From: CAZIDL01 sp964537825
Lineage (GTDB): Bacteria > Bacteroidota > Bacteroidia > Flavobacteriales_D > CAYVSK01
NCBI GenBank assembly: GCA_964537825.1
Contig: CAZIDL010000047.1
Span: 1 to 19,740, forward strand
Reading direction: 5' to 3'
Length of the DNA: 19,740 bases
This document shows positions 1-7,304 of this stretch, piece after piece. The translations under genes were made by a program, and so were the position numbers. The notes under the pieces are model-generated. The model saw nothing but the letters and a program-made list of their open reading frames with translations, was not told the origin of the DNA and ran no database searches. Each line of letters begins with the position of its first letter. Position 1 is the stretch's first letter.

Positions 1-1
1 T

Positions 2-229
2 CCCCTCGAAAAGACCCGGGACCTGTTCGAGGATCTGGGATTGTCCTTCACTGGAACGACTGAATCGTTCTTGAGACGTTCCACACAGGAATCTCATGAG
101 AACGAATACAGCGTTTTCAAAGGCGGAAAGGACCCCGCGGACTGGAAGGAGGAATTGGATCCTGGGATCGCAGCGGAGGTCATCGGTGAACTGACCGGCA
201 CGGAGCTCGAGCCCTTTCTAAAAGAGTGA
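2..229 (+). CDS. Sulfotransferase-like protein, C-terminal fragment
   Basis: This is the 3' end of a gene that begins before the window. The frame is open from base 2 to a TGA at 227-229, giving about 75 residues. The visible part contains LFEDLGLSFTGTTESFL, then YSVFKG, then DWKEELDPGIAAEVIGEL and a final acidic helix. This order resembles the C-terminal tail of PAPS-dependent sulfotransferases, where a short loop precedes a helix of the form W-x-x-x-L-x(n)-I. The PAPS-binding motifs would lie upstream and cannot be checked. The stop is one base before the ATG of the nucleotidyltransferase, so the two are probably co-transcribed. An unrelated polysaccharide-modifying enzyme is not excluded. 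Confidence 0.55.
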   Translation, partial: PLEKTRDLFEDLGLSFTGTTESFLRRSTQESHENEYSVFKGGKDPADWKEELDPGIAAEVIGELTGTELEPFLKE

Positions 230-230
230 A

Positions 231-1325
231 ATGAGCAAGGCAGAAAAGATCGAGCAACTATCCATTTCCCTCGATGCCACGATGGTGGATGCGATCAAGC
301 AGATGGACGACACCAATTCCAAGCTCTTGATCGTAACTTCCGAAGGGCGCTATCACAGTCTGCTGAGCATCGGGGACGTACAACGTGCGATCATCAACAA
401 TCATTCCCTGCAGACGCCGATCGGGGATATCCTCAGGGACCCGTCCAGGATCCGGGTTGCCCGCCCCGATCACAGTTTTCACCAGATCCGGGATACGATC
501 CTCACCTATCGGTCCGAGTTCATGCCTGTGGTCGATGAAAAGGGAGAGTTGCTCGACATTCATTTCTGGAGTGAAGTGGTGGAAGAGGGAATGGACCGGG
601 ATGGAGAGAAGCTGGATGTCCCGGTGGTGATCATGGCCGGCGGCAAAGGGACCCGTTTGAAGCCCATCACCAATATCATTCCCAAAGCATTGGTGCCTAT
701 CGCGGAGAAGCCGATGCTGGAATGGATCATCGATCGCTTTGTGGATCTGGGGAGCCGGCGGTTCATCCTTTCCGTGAATTATAAGGAGGAGATGATCCGG
801 CAGTACTTCGATTCCATCGATGACCGCTCCTATAGCCTAGAATATGTCAGAGAGGATGACCCCCTCGGTACGGCCGGTAGCCTCTATATGTTGAAGGACA
901 AAGTGGAAGGCCCTTTCTTCGTGACGAATTGCGATATCCTGATCGATCAGGATTACAGAGAGATCCTTCGCTATCATCAAGAGAATGGGAACGAAATGAC
1001 CTTGGTAGCAGCCCTGAAGCAATATTCCATTCCTTACGGTACCCTTGAGACCACTGAAGGAGGGGTGCTGAAGCGTATTCAGGAGAAACCTGAGATCAAC
1101 TTTTGGGTGAATTCAGGGATGTATGTGCTCGAGCCGCATATCCTCGAAGAGATCCCTGAAGGCCAGTTCTTCGATATAACGGAACTGATCGAACAGGTCA
1201 GGGTCCGCGAAGGAAGGATCGGGGTCTTTCCCGTGAGCGAGAAATCCTGGATGGACATCGGGGAATGGAACGAGTACAACAAGACCCAAGAGCTTTTTAA
1301 GGAAAAGTTCGGGGTGAAACCCTGA
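231..1325 (+). CDS. CBS-domain sugar-1-phosphate nucleotidyltransferase (PtmE/LegF-like)
   Basis: A 364-residue protein likely to make an NDP-sugar from a sugar 1-phosphate in the cytoplasm. Residues about 8-125 look like a tandem CBS pair. Residues about 130-360 are a nucleotidyltransferase domain with the signature AGGKGTRL at 136-143, PKALVPIAEKP at 151-161, LGTAGSL at 212-218 and the metal-site Asp in NCDILID at 233-239. CBS plus nucleotidyltransferase is the architecture of Campylobacter PtmE, a glucosamine-1-phosphate guanylyltransferase of the legionaminic acid route. That similarity gives the class but does not prove the substrate. The start is ATG, one base after the previous stop, with a weak AAAGAG upstream. 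The TGA stop is followed at once by an in-frame TAG. It heads the first complete part of the polysaccharide locus. Confidence 0.88.
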   Translation: MSKAEKIEQLSISLDATMVDAIKQMDDTNSKLLIVTSEGRYHSLLSIGDVQRAIINNHSLQTPIGDILRDPSRIRVARPDHSFHQIRDTILTYRSEFMPVVDEKGELLDIHFWSEVVEEGMDRDGEKLDVPVVIMAGGKGTRLKPITNIIPKALVPIAEKPMLEWIIDRFVDLGSRRFILSVNYKEEMIRQYFDSIDDRSYSLEYVREDDPLGTAGSLYMLKDKVEGPFFVTNCDILIDQDYREILRYHQENGNEMTLVAALKQYSIPYGTLETTEGGVLKRIQEKPEINFWVNSGMYVLEPHILEEIPEGQFFDITELIEQVRVREGRIGVFPVSEKSWMDIGEWNEYNKTQELFKEKFGVKP

Positions 1326-1336
1326 TAGCTGCTCCT

Positions 1337-2443
1337 ATGCGTATTCTCATGTTCGGGATCGGCCATGGTCACAACGTGAAGCGGTTTTTCGATCACTTTC
1401 AGGATTCCGATGAACATGAACTCACTTATTTTTATACCTCTAGGCCCGGTCATTACGACCTTTCCAAATACGACCGGATCCGGTGGATCCCTTTCTATCG
1501 CCCCTTTAAACTTCTGAAGGCGCTTCGTTCACGTTCGGATCTGCTATGGGTCCATAATTGGACCCCGATCCCGGTGCTTCTTTTCATCCTGCTCTTTCGG
1601 AGAAAGGATGTTCCTATCAATTACAACGTCTGGAGTGAACCGGTCCCCCGTGAGGCCAGGTCCAATACCTGGAAAGGGGCTTTTTATCGTTTCTTTTTCA
1701 GGCGCTGTCGTACGGTCCAGTGCACATGGTACGGAACCTATGAACTGCTCGAGCCCCTGCGAGGGGTCAACCCGGTCTTATTGCGTTGGGGTATGGAAGA
1801 GGTCTGGTTCAGGGAAGGGGATCCCGAGGCCCTCCAGAAAGAGACCAAGGATTTTCTGGACAGCTTGCCGGAGGACCGTACGCGCTTCTTTTTTCCGAAA
1901 TCTCTGAGCAAAGGGAATCGGCACGATCTGATCATCGATGCCACGGAAATATTGGTGCAGAGGGGAAGGACCAACTTCATCGTCTATTTCTGGATGGGCA
2001 ATGAATCTCCGGATCAACTCCTCCGAGGATATCGGGAGCGTATCCGTTCTGCTGAGCTCGAGGAATGGGTGAGGATCGTGGAGCACAGTTTCCTGCCTTC
2101 CCACGACATTAAGCTGATCTGGGAAGCGATGGACGTTGGGCTTCAGATCCTCGAAATGGACCAGTTCTCTACGAGCATCCAGGAACCCATGCTCCTCAAG
2201 AAAGAACTGATCGCGTCCGATCTTCCTCCTTATCGGAAATTCGAAGAAAAGTTCGGATTGGACCTCGGCTTGATCCCGAACGAAAAGGAACGGATCGCAG
2301 AGCGGATGGAGCGGATCATCGATGGAGAACGCAGTTCGGAAGATGAGTTGGAACGGCGTAAAGAGGTTCTCTGGAACGAGTATCGGTTCGACCGGAACAT
2401 CGAGAAGATGTTGAGCTATTTTGATGAAGCGACGGGTTCATGA
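1337..2443 (+). CDS. Glycosyltransferase, GT4-like
   Basis: A 368-residue protein, the usual size for a GT-B fold glycosyltransferase. The N-terminus MRILMFGIGHGHNVKRFF resembles the first Rossmann strand and glycine loop of such enzymes. The C-terminal half has SFLPSHDIKLIWEAMDVG (an 'x-x-D-x-x-x' donor-side segment), then QFSTSIQEPMLLKKELIASD, which corresponds to the GT4 stretch where an E-x7-E type motif precedes 'P-V-I-A-S-D'. The motif here is divergent, so donor and acceptor are unknown. The most probable role is adding a sugar to the growing polysaccharide repeat on the cytoplasmic face of the membrane. It follows the nucleotidyltransferase by 11 bp, and its TGA overlaps the ATG of the next sulfotransferase, which suggests translational coupling. 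Confidence 0.75.
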   Translation: MRILMFGIGHGHNVKRFFDHFQDSDEHELTYFYTSRPGHYDLSKYDRIRWIPFYRPFKLLKALRSRSDLLWVHNWTPIPVLLFILLFRRKDVPINYNVWSEPVPREARSNTWKGAFYRFFFRRCRTVQCTWYGTYELLEPLRGVNPVLLRWGMEEVWFREGDPEALQKETKDFLDSLPEDRTRFFFPKSLSKGNRHDLIIDATEILVQRGRTNFIVYFWMGNESPDQLLRGYRERIRSAELEEWVRIVEHSFLPSHDIKLIWEAMDVGLQILEMDQFSTSIQEPMLLKKELIASDLPPYRKFEEKFGLDLGLIPNEKERIAERMERIIDGERSSEDELERRKEVLWNEYRFDRNIEKMLSYFDEATGS

Positions 2444-3465
2444 GCACTTTTTTCATCCTTTCCTCCGAACGTTCTGGCACGAACTTGCTCCGCTCTCTGC
2501 TCGCTTCTCATTCGAAGATCGCTGCTCCACCTCCTGCCCCGATAATGGCGCCGTTTCAAGACCGGGCTTATCTGTATCATGGTTTGGAGGAGCATCCCTC
2601 ACCGCTGATCGAGGATCTTCAGACCCTCCTATCGCTCGAGGGATCTGCTTACCGATGGGAATGGGTGCCTGATGCGAAGCAAGTGCGGGAATTGGCCCGA
2701 GGGAGTGGTGTGATCCCTTTGATCGCTTCTTTTTACAGGGCTTATGCGGATCATTTCGGCTGCGAGCATGTCCTCTCCAAGGAAAGTCAACTGTTCCGGA
2801 TCCCTTATTTGCTCGAACAGGAGGTCGACGATGCGTATTTCATTTACCTGGTGCGGGATGGAAGGGATGTAGCCCTCTCCGAAAGGAAAGCCCCTTCCAA
2901 AAAGCGACCAGTCTTCCTGTTGGCCGAACGATGGCGGGATGAACAGATCGCTTGTTCGAATGCTTATCACACCTTCCTCGATAAGGGTAGGGCGATCTTT
3001 ATACGCTACGAGGACCTTTTGGACGACCCCGAGGGGACCATGGAACGTTTGCTCGGATGGGCCGGCCTTCCCATGGAGGAGAACGTATTCGAGTACCACC
3101 AGGACGAAGAACTTCAGCGTCAAGCTTCCAGGAACCGTCTGTGGGGTAATCTGAACCGCCCCTTGATGCAGGAGAACAAGGCGAAGTACAAGGAGGGGCT
3201 ATCGAAGGCTCAGGTCGCATTGTTCGAAAAGGTCGCGGGGGAGTTCCTCTTGCGCTCGGGTTATCAGCTGGAAGGAAGAGAAAGAATGGAGGAAGAGGTG
3301 GGAAGGGTGACCGAACTCTATTACCGAACGATCAACAAGCTGGATAAGTGGATCTCGGGGCGCGATACCCGTGCGCAAGAAAAAGGGGTTCGGACCTTCC
3401 TCGAGAAAAGAGCCTCCCTTTTCAAACTACGCAGGGCGGAGTCCTTAAAGGAAAAGTCCTTCTGA
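2440..3465 (+). CDS. Sulfotransferase (PAPS-dependent, carbohydrate type)
   Basis: A 341-residue sulfotransferase that should transfer sulfate from PAPS to a polysaccharide hydroxyl or amine. The 5'-phosphosulfate loop is SSERSGTNLL at residues 8-17. The 3'-phosphate site is YLVRDGRDVALS, with Arg139 and Ser147 at the canonical 8-residue spacing. The loop carries Arg at the place where heparan-type enzymes have Lys. The C-terminal part, with GNLNRPLMQEN followed by an amphipathic helix, is typical of the bacterial sulfotransferase_3 group. The ATG overlaps the stop of the glycosyltransferase by 4 bp, so the two are coupled. The TGA lies 8 bp from the end of the convergent flippase gene, and no clear terminator hairpin is visible between them. 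Confidence 0.9.
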   Translation: MSTFFILSSERSGTNLLRSLLASHSKIAAPPPAPIMAPFQDRAYLYHGLEEHPSPLIEDLQTLLSLEGSAYRWEWVPDAKQVRELARGSGVIPLIASFYRAYADHFGCEHVLSKESQLFRIPYLLEQEVDDAYFIYLVRDGRDVALSERKAPSKKRPVFLLAERWRDEQIACSNAYHTFLDKGRAIFIRYEDLLDDPEGTMERLLGWAGLPMEENVFEYHQDEELQRQASRNRLWGNLNRPLMQENKAKYKEGLSKAQVALFEKVAGEFLLRSGYQLEGRERMEEEVGRVTELYYRTINKLDKWISGRDTRAQEKGVRTFLEKRASLFKLRRAESLKEKSF

Positions 3466-3473
3466 ACACCTCT

Positions 3474-4961
3474 TCATTTCCCTTTTAATCGTTCGACCCA
3501 AGGAGCGATGAGTTGATGAGCGTCCTCTGAGATCCGCATCGAATAAGCTCCTATTCCGAATAGGATCGTTATGAAGACCGAACGGACGATGATCGCAGAG
3601 ACTGCCTCGGAAGGCATCGGGGTGAAAAGAGTGACCAGGAAGACCACTCCCATCAAAAGGATCGCCAATAGGGTCTTGGATGTAAAAGGGTGGATTGATT
3701 CTTTGAACCACAAGAAACTCGTGCGGGAGATATTGAGAGCCGTGCTCGCTAGGAGAGTGGCCAACGCTGCTCCTTCGATCCCCATTATTGGGATGAACAA
3801 GAAGTTGAGCCCAACGAGGACCGGGATCGTGATGAGCATGGAGTAGAAATTGAAACGGTACCACTTCGAGGTCATCAGGATCTCATTGGCCATACCGATC
3901 GTGATCCCAGTTAGTTTGGACAAGCCTATGATAAGGACCACTAGCTTTCCGTCCTTGAATAGTTCTCCCTTGGGCATCATCCGAAAAAGATCGTCCAGGT
4001 TCATCCATACGCCAAGAAAGAGCAACCCCCCCAGAAGAAGGTTGTTGATCGACCCCTTTTTGTAAAGCCGGTCGATCTTTCTGAGGTCCCCATCTTTTCT
4101 GGCCTTAGCTACTGTTGGGGAAAGGGTTTGGAGAACAGCTCGTTTGGGTTGTTCGATCACGGCTCCGATCAGAAAGGAAATGCTGTAGATGCCAGTATCA
4201 GAGAGTCCGAGCATGGCCCCGAGCATAAGGTCATCCGTCGTCCGCAGGAGAATGCCGCCAGCAGACGTGAAGGTCATGTAGAATCCGAAACGGATCATTT
4301 CCGGGATCCGACGGTAGGGAAAGGAGCTGATCCTCTTGAATCCGCTTCCTTTATCCACTCTGTAACAATACAGGGCGATCAGAAGGGCTGTCAGTACGTA
4401 AGCCCCCATATAGCCTTGCACCATTCCTTCCTGATCCGTCCATTCCAGGAAATAAAGGATAACGGCTAGGCTCATCAAGAGCCTTGAACCAACGCTCTGA
4501 AGGAAATTCGGTATCACCGCTTTCATCAATGAACGGCCATACGCTATAAGGACTTTATGATAGGCAAGGGCTGCGGCGACCGGGAGCACGTAATAGAAAT
4601 GCCTAACGAAAAGGGGTGAGCGTTCCTCGTATAAAGAGATAAAGATATCCCTGAAGATGAAAAGCAAGCCCCCCCATAAGAGGGTGCCCAGGAGTGGAAT
4701 AAGGAGGGTGAACGGAACGAGGCCAGAATGTCCCTCTTTCTGATCCTTGAAAAAAGGGAAGAAACGGATAAGGATCTTTTGTGCACCGAAGGGAATGAAG
4801 ACCCCCAAGAGCATCCCCGCACTTCGAAGGACCTGGACCAGACCGATCTCTTCCGTGTTCAGGCAGTAGGGGAACAACCAAAGGAGGTTGAAATAGCCTA
4901 CCAGAATGCCGATCCCGTAGGTGAAGATGATCTTAATGCTCTGTCGGCGAACGATTCCCAA
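3474..4961 (-). CDS. Polysaccharide flippase, Wzx/MATE-like
   Basis: A very hydrophobic protein with about 12-14 predicted membrane segments, matching Wzx-type flippases that move lipid-linked oligosaccharide units across the inner membrane. The N-terminus MGIVRRQSIKIIFTYGIGIL fits the 'M-G-x-x-x-R-Q-x-x-K' opening common in Bacteroidota members. I place the start at a TTG at 4961 (495 residues), not at an in-frame TTG at 4991. The later start matches the family, has AGGGAAAG just upstream, and lies downstream of a TAATTTTG promoter element that would contain the 4991 codon. The gene is convergent with the preceding sulfotransferase and divergent from the lyase gene. It implies a Wzx/Wzy-type export route, although no polymerase was recognised unless the YfhO-like protein serves a related role. 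Confidence 0.88.
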   Translation of the reverse strand: MGIVRRQSIKIIFTYGIGILVGYFNLLWLFPYCLNTEEIGLVQVLRSAGMLLGVFIPFGAQKILIRFFPFFKDQKEGHSGLVPFTLLIPLLGTLLWGGLLFIFRDIFISLYEERSPLFVRHFYYVLPVAAALAYHKVLIAYGRSLMKAVIPNFLQSVGSRLLMSLAVILYFLEWTDQEGMVQGYMGAYVLTALLIALYCYRVDKGSGFKRISSFPYRRIPEMIRFGFYMTFTSAGGILLRTTDDLMLGAMLGLSDTGIYSISFLIGAVIEQPKRAVLQTLSPTVAKARKDGDLRKIDRLYKKGSINNLLLGGLLFLGVWMNLDDLFRMMPKGELFKDGKLVVLIIGLSKLTGITIGMANEILMTSKWYRFNFYSMLITIPVLVGLNFLFIPIMGIEGAALATLLASTALNISRTSFLWFKESIHPFTSKTLLAILLMGVVFLVTLFTPMPSEAVSAIIVRSVFITILFGIGAYSMRISEDAHQLIAPWVERLKGK

Positions 4962-4988
4962 TTGAACTTTCCCTGAGTGGTAAAAGGG

Positions 4989-4996
4989 CAAAATTA
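4989..4996 (-). promoter_or_regulatory. Bacteroidota-type -7 promoter element for the flippase gene
   Basis: On the minus strand this reads TAATTTTG, an exact match to the TAnnTTTG -7 consensus of the Bacteroidota primary sigma factor. It lies 28 bp upstream of the TTG chosen as the flippase start, leaving a short leader. A good TTTG at the -33 position was not found, so the call rests on the -7 element and its location. Confidence 0.5.
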
Positions 4997-5015
4997 TCCC
5001 TTCGCTTGGGAAGCT

Positions 5016-5044
5016 CGTTCTATCGATCCCGGGGATTATGTTTG
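5016..5044 (+). promoter_or_regulatory. Bacteroidota-type promoter for the heparinase-family gene
   Basis: TATGTTTG at 5037-5044 matches TAnnTTTG exactly. A TTG at 5016-5018 lies 18 bp upstream, near the usual spacing for the -33 element. Transcription would begin around 5050, about 40 bases before the GTG at 5091. That argues against the far-upstream GTG at 4977 as the translation start. Together with the minus-strand element at 4989-4996 it forms a compact back-to-back promoter region. Confidence 0.55.
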
Positions 5045-5090
5045 CGGGGGTCTGTGCTTGACCTTAAATTGGAAGACCAAGTTCGTTCCC

Positions 5091-7304
5091 GTGAAGCTAT
5101 CCGATCTTCATTATCTAAAGAATTATCCGGTTTCAGTCCTTTTTAAGAAGGCCGTTCGTTTTCCCGGACGAAAACTGGCCGAGCAAAAGAAGCGGAAACG
5201 TTGGTCAAAGAGTGACCCAAGGGTGGCACCCTCTGTTGATGGGTGGCTTCAACGTTTCTTCGCTGGCTTCAGTATACCTCCGGTTTCATTCGAAAAGGAT
5301 GGACGCGTCGCTTTTCTTCTCGATGCTTTTTCGGAGAAGCGCTTCGACATTTTGGGCTCAGGATGGATTCAATGGACATGGGATCAGACTGCTACGGGGA
5401 TCGAAGGGCACCATTATCCCGCATCCGATCTCTTTGAGGAACCGGATCAAGAGGGGGCGTGGTTGAAGGGATCGCTTGCAACAGAGCATCTCTCCTTTTC
5501 TGAAGAGGTCTGGCGATCGCTGAGCGAACGAGGGCGCTTTCCCATCGATCGGCATCGGGATATGAAAAGTGGATTTCGTTGGCCATCTGACCGTTGGTGG
5601 AAGGAAGGGGGAAGACTTGCAAAGGGGAAGCCAGGGGCCGACCCGAAGGTCCCCATGGAATTGGGGCGCTTTCAGGAATGTCCACGAATACCCCTTCTTT
5701 TACAAGCAACGGATCGGGATCCAAAGCCCTATCTGGAAGAGTTCCGCGACCGCGTTCTGGAGTTCATAGTCCTTTCCCCTCCGGGCATGAGCATCGATTG
5801 GTCCACTCCTATGGATGTGGGGATGCGGATCATGAACCTTCTTCTGGCTTGGGACCTTTTCAAAGAGCTGGACCAGGATGGGATATTGGACGCGTCCTTC
5901 GAGTCCCTTCTTTTGGAGTCGGTCCATCTTCATGCTCGTTACATCCTCGATCACCTGGAATATCAGGACGGATTGACCGGAAATCATTACATCTTCGATC
6001 TCTTAGGTCTTCTTTTTGCCGGCTCCTATGTAAATGGCAGCGAGGAGGCGGACCGATGGATGGCTTTGGGGATTGAAGAGCTCATTCGGGAGCTTTTTAA
6101 ACAATTCTTTTCGGATGGAGTGAACTTCGAAGCTTCCACGGCATACCACCGTTTGTCCGCTGAAGGCATCTGTTGGGGTGTTGGGATGGTGATGGGGCAA
6201 AAGGAGCGATTGAGAAGGATGGGTTGGGATCGGAGGATCTCCCTATCAGGGCACTCCCATGCTGCCCCAAGGCGAAAAAAGCTCCATTCAACCGCTAATG
6301 AACCCTTTCCGTCCGAATTTCTAGAACGGTTGGAGAAGGCCGGTGTGCGGTTGAGGGAATGGACCAAACCGAACGGTCGTTTTCCTCAATTCGGGGACAA
6401 TGATAGTGGAAGGGCTTTCGTTCTTACACCTTTGGGTGAAATGCTATCCCCTGATGTTCTTAACACCCGTTATGTGGGAAGAAATGGGGAGCGAGAACGG
6501 TTCGGAGAGCATGGGAGCATCTTCGATGAGGACCGCTTGGAGGTTCTCACTACGAACGCTCTTTTTGAGGGGCTTTTTGATAACAACTCTTCCTCTGATG
6601 AAATAGGATCCCCTCCCCTTGAGAGGGAAATGGTCCGTTGGATCAGGGGAGGAGCGAACGTCCGAAAAAGTTATGGTGAAAGTCCCGGGGTCCGGGTATC
6701 TCCGGTGGCTTCAAGGTCCTCGTACCCCTATGAGGAACGAACGGAGCTGCCTTTCGGACAAGAGCTGGATCTGCAAAAAGGGGAATGGTTGGTTCGTCCT
6801 GTTTCAGGGGTCCATATCTATCGGACCAATGAGCTTCACCTGTGCGTGAGTGCCTGGACTGGCGAAGGCTTGCGTCACACGCTCGGACATTCGCACGGGG
6901 ATCGGTTTTCCTTCGAACTCTGGGTAGCTGGCAAGGATCTGGTGGTCGACCCAGGGTCCTACATTTACGGAGCGCTTCCATCCGAGCGGGATCGTTTCCG
7001 TGGTGATAAGGCTCATAGCATACCTTATAGAGCAAGAAAGGAACAGCTTTGGTGGAGCAACGGACCGATGGGACTCTTTTATGCTCGCTCTGCTATGAGC
7101 TGTAGTGTGTTGGGTTTAGAAGAGGGTGAACTGATCCTCCTTATGAAAGGTGGAGGTGTCCGCCATGAGCGAAGTTTCCTGGTCAGATCGGACCACCTGC
7201 TTCTTATCGATCGGGCGAACACGCCTTTTCAAGTGCTTTTGAACAAAGGAAGCCCGCATTCCTTGGGTTATGGGAAGAAATTGAGTGAAACCGGACGGCG
7301 ATGA
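5091..7304 (+). CDS. Heparinase II/III-family polysaccharide lyase-like protein
   Basis: A 737-residue protein with the heparinase II/III architecture: an N-terminal alpha/alpha toroid (about residues 60-440) and a C-terminal beta-sandwich. Visible hallmarks, numbered from the GTG at 5091, are GNHYIFDLLGLLFAG at 297-311 (candidate catalytic Asn), NFEASTAYHRL at 345-355 (candidate Tyr352), QFGDNDSGRAF at 433-443, LGHSHGDRFSFEL at 598-610 (candidate catalytic His) and VDPGSYIYG at 619-627. The Asn-Tyr-His set thus looks intact. Known relatives cleave heparin, heparan sulfate or alginate by beta-elimination, while many capsule loci carry uncharacterised members. No secretion signal is obvious. 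The frame also extends upstream to a GTG at 4977, but the promoter at 5016-5044 and the family N-terminus (MKLSDLHYLK) favour 5091. Its stop overlaps the next ATG by 4 bp. Confidence 0.85.
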   Translation: MKLSDLHYLKNYPVSVLFKKAVRFPGRKLAEQKKRKRWSKSDPRVAPSVDGWLQRFFAGFSIPPVSFEKDGRVAFLLDAFSEKRFDILGSGWIQWTWDQTATGIEGHHYPASDLFEEPDQEGAWLKGSLATEHLSFSEEVWRSLSERGRFPIDRHRDMKSGFRWPSDRWWKEGGRLAKGKPGADPKVPMELGRFQECPRIPLLLQATDRDPKPYLEEFRDRVLEFIVLSPPGMSIDWSTPMDVGMRIMNLLLAWDLFKELDQDGILDASFESLLLESVHLHARYILDHLEYQDGLTGNHYIFDLLGLLFAGSYVNGSEEADRWMALGIEELIRELFKQFFSDGVNFEASTAYHRLSAEGICWGVGMVMGQKERLRRMGWDRRISLSGHSHAAPRRKKLHSTANEPFPSEFLERLEKAGVRLREWTKPNGRFPQFGDNDSGRAFVLTPLGEMLSPDVLNTRYVGRNGERERFGEHGSIFDEDRLEVLTTNALFEGLFDNNSSSDEIGSPPLEREMVRWIRGGANVRKSYGESPGVRVSPVASRSSYPYEERTELPFGQELDLQKGEWLVRPVSGVHIYRTNELHLCVSAWTGEGLRHTLGHSHGDRFSFELWVAGKDLVVDPGSYIYGALPSERDRFRGDKAHSIPYRARKEQLWWSNGPMGLFYARSAMSCSVLGLEEGELILLMKGGGVRHERSFLVRSDHLLLIDRANTPFQVLLNKGSPHSLGYGKKLSETGRR

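Noticed and set aside
2629..3123. 164-codon open frame on the minus strand
   Set aside because: It lies wholly inside the sulfotransferase at 2440-3465, which has clear motifs, and its translation shows no recognisable domain.
3466..3473. Terminator between the convergent sulfotransferase and flippase genes
   Set aside because: The 8-bp gap and flanks give only a 5-bp stem (AAGGA/TCCTT) with no clear T-run.
4977..5090. Upstream extension of the heparinase-family frame to a GTG at 4977
   Set aside because: It would place the start upstream of an exact TAnnTTTG promoter element, within 15 bp of the divergent flippase start, and adds a stretch without family resemblance.
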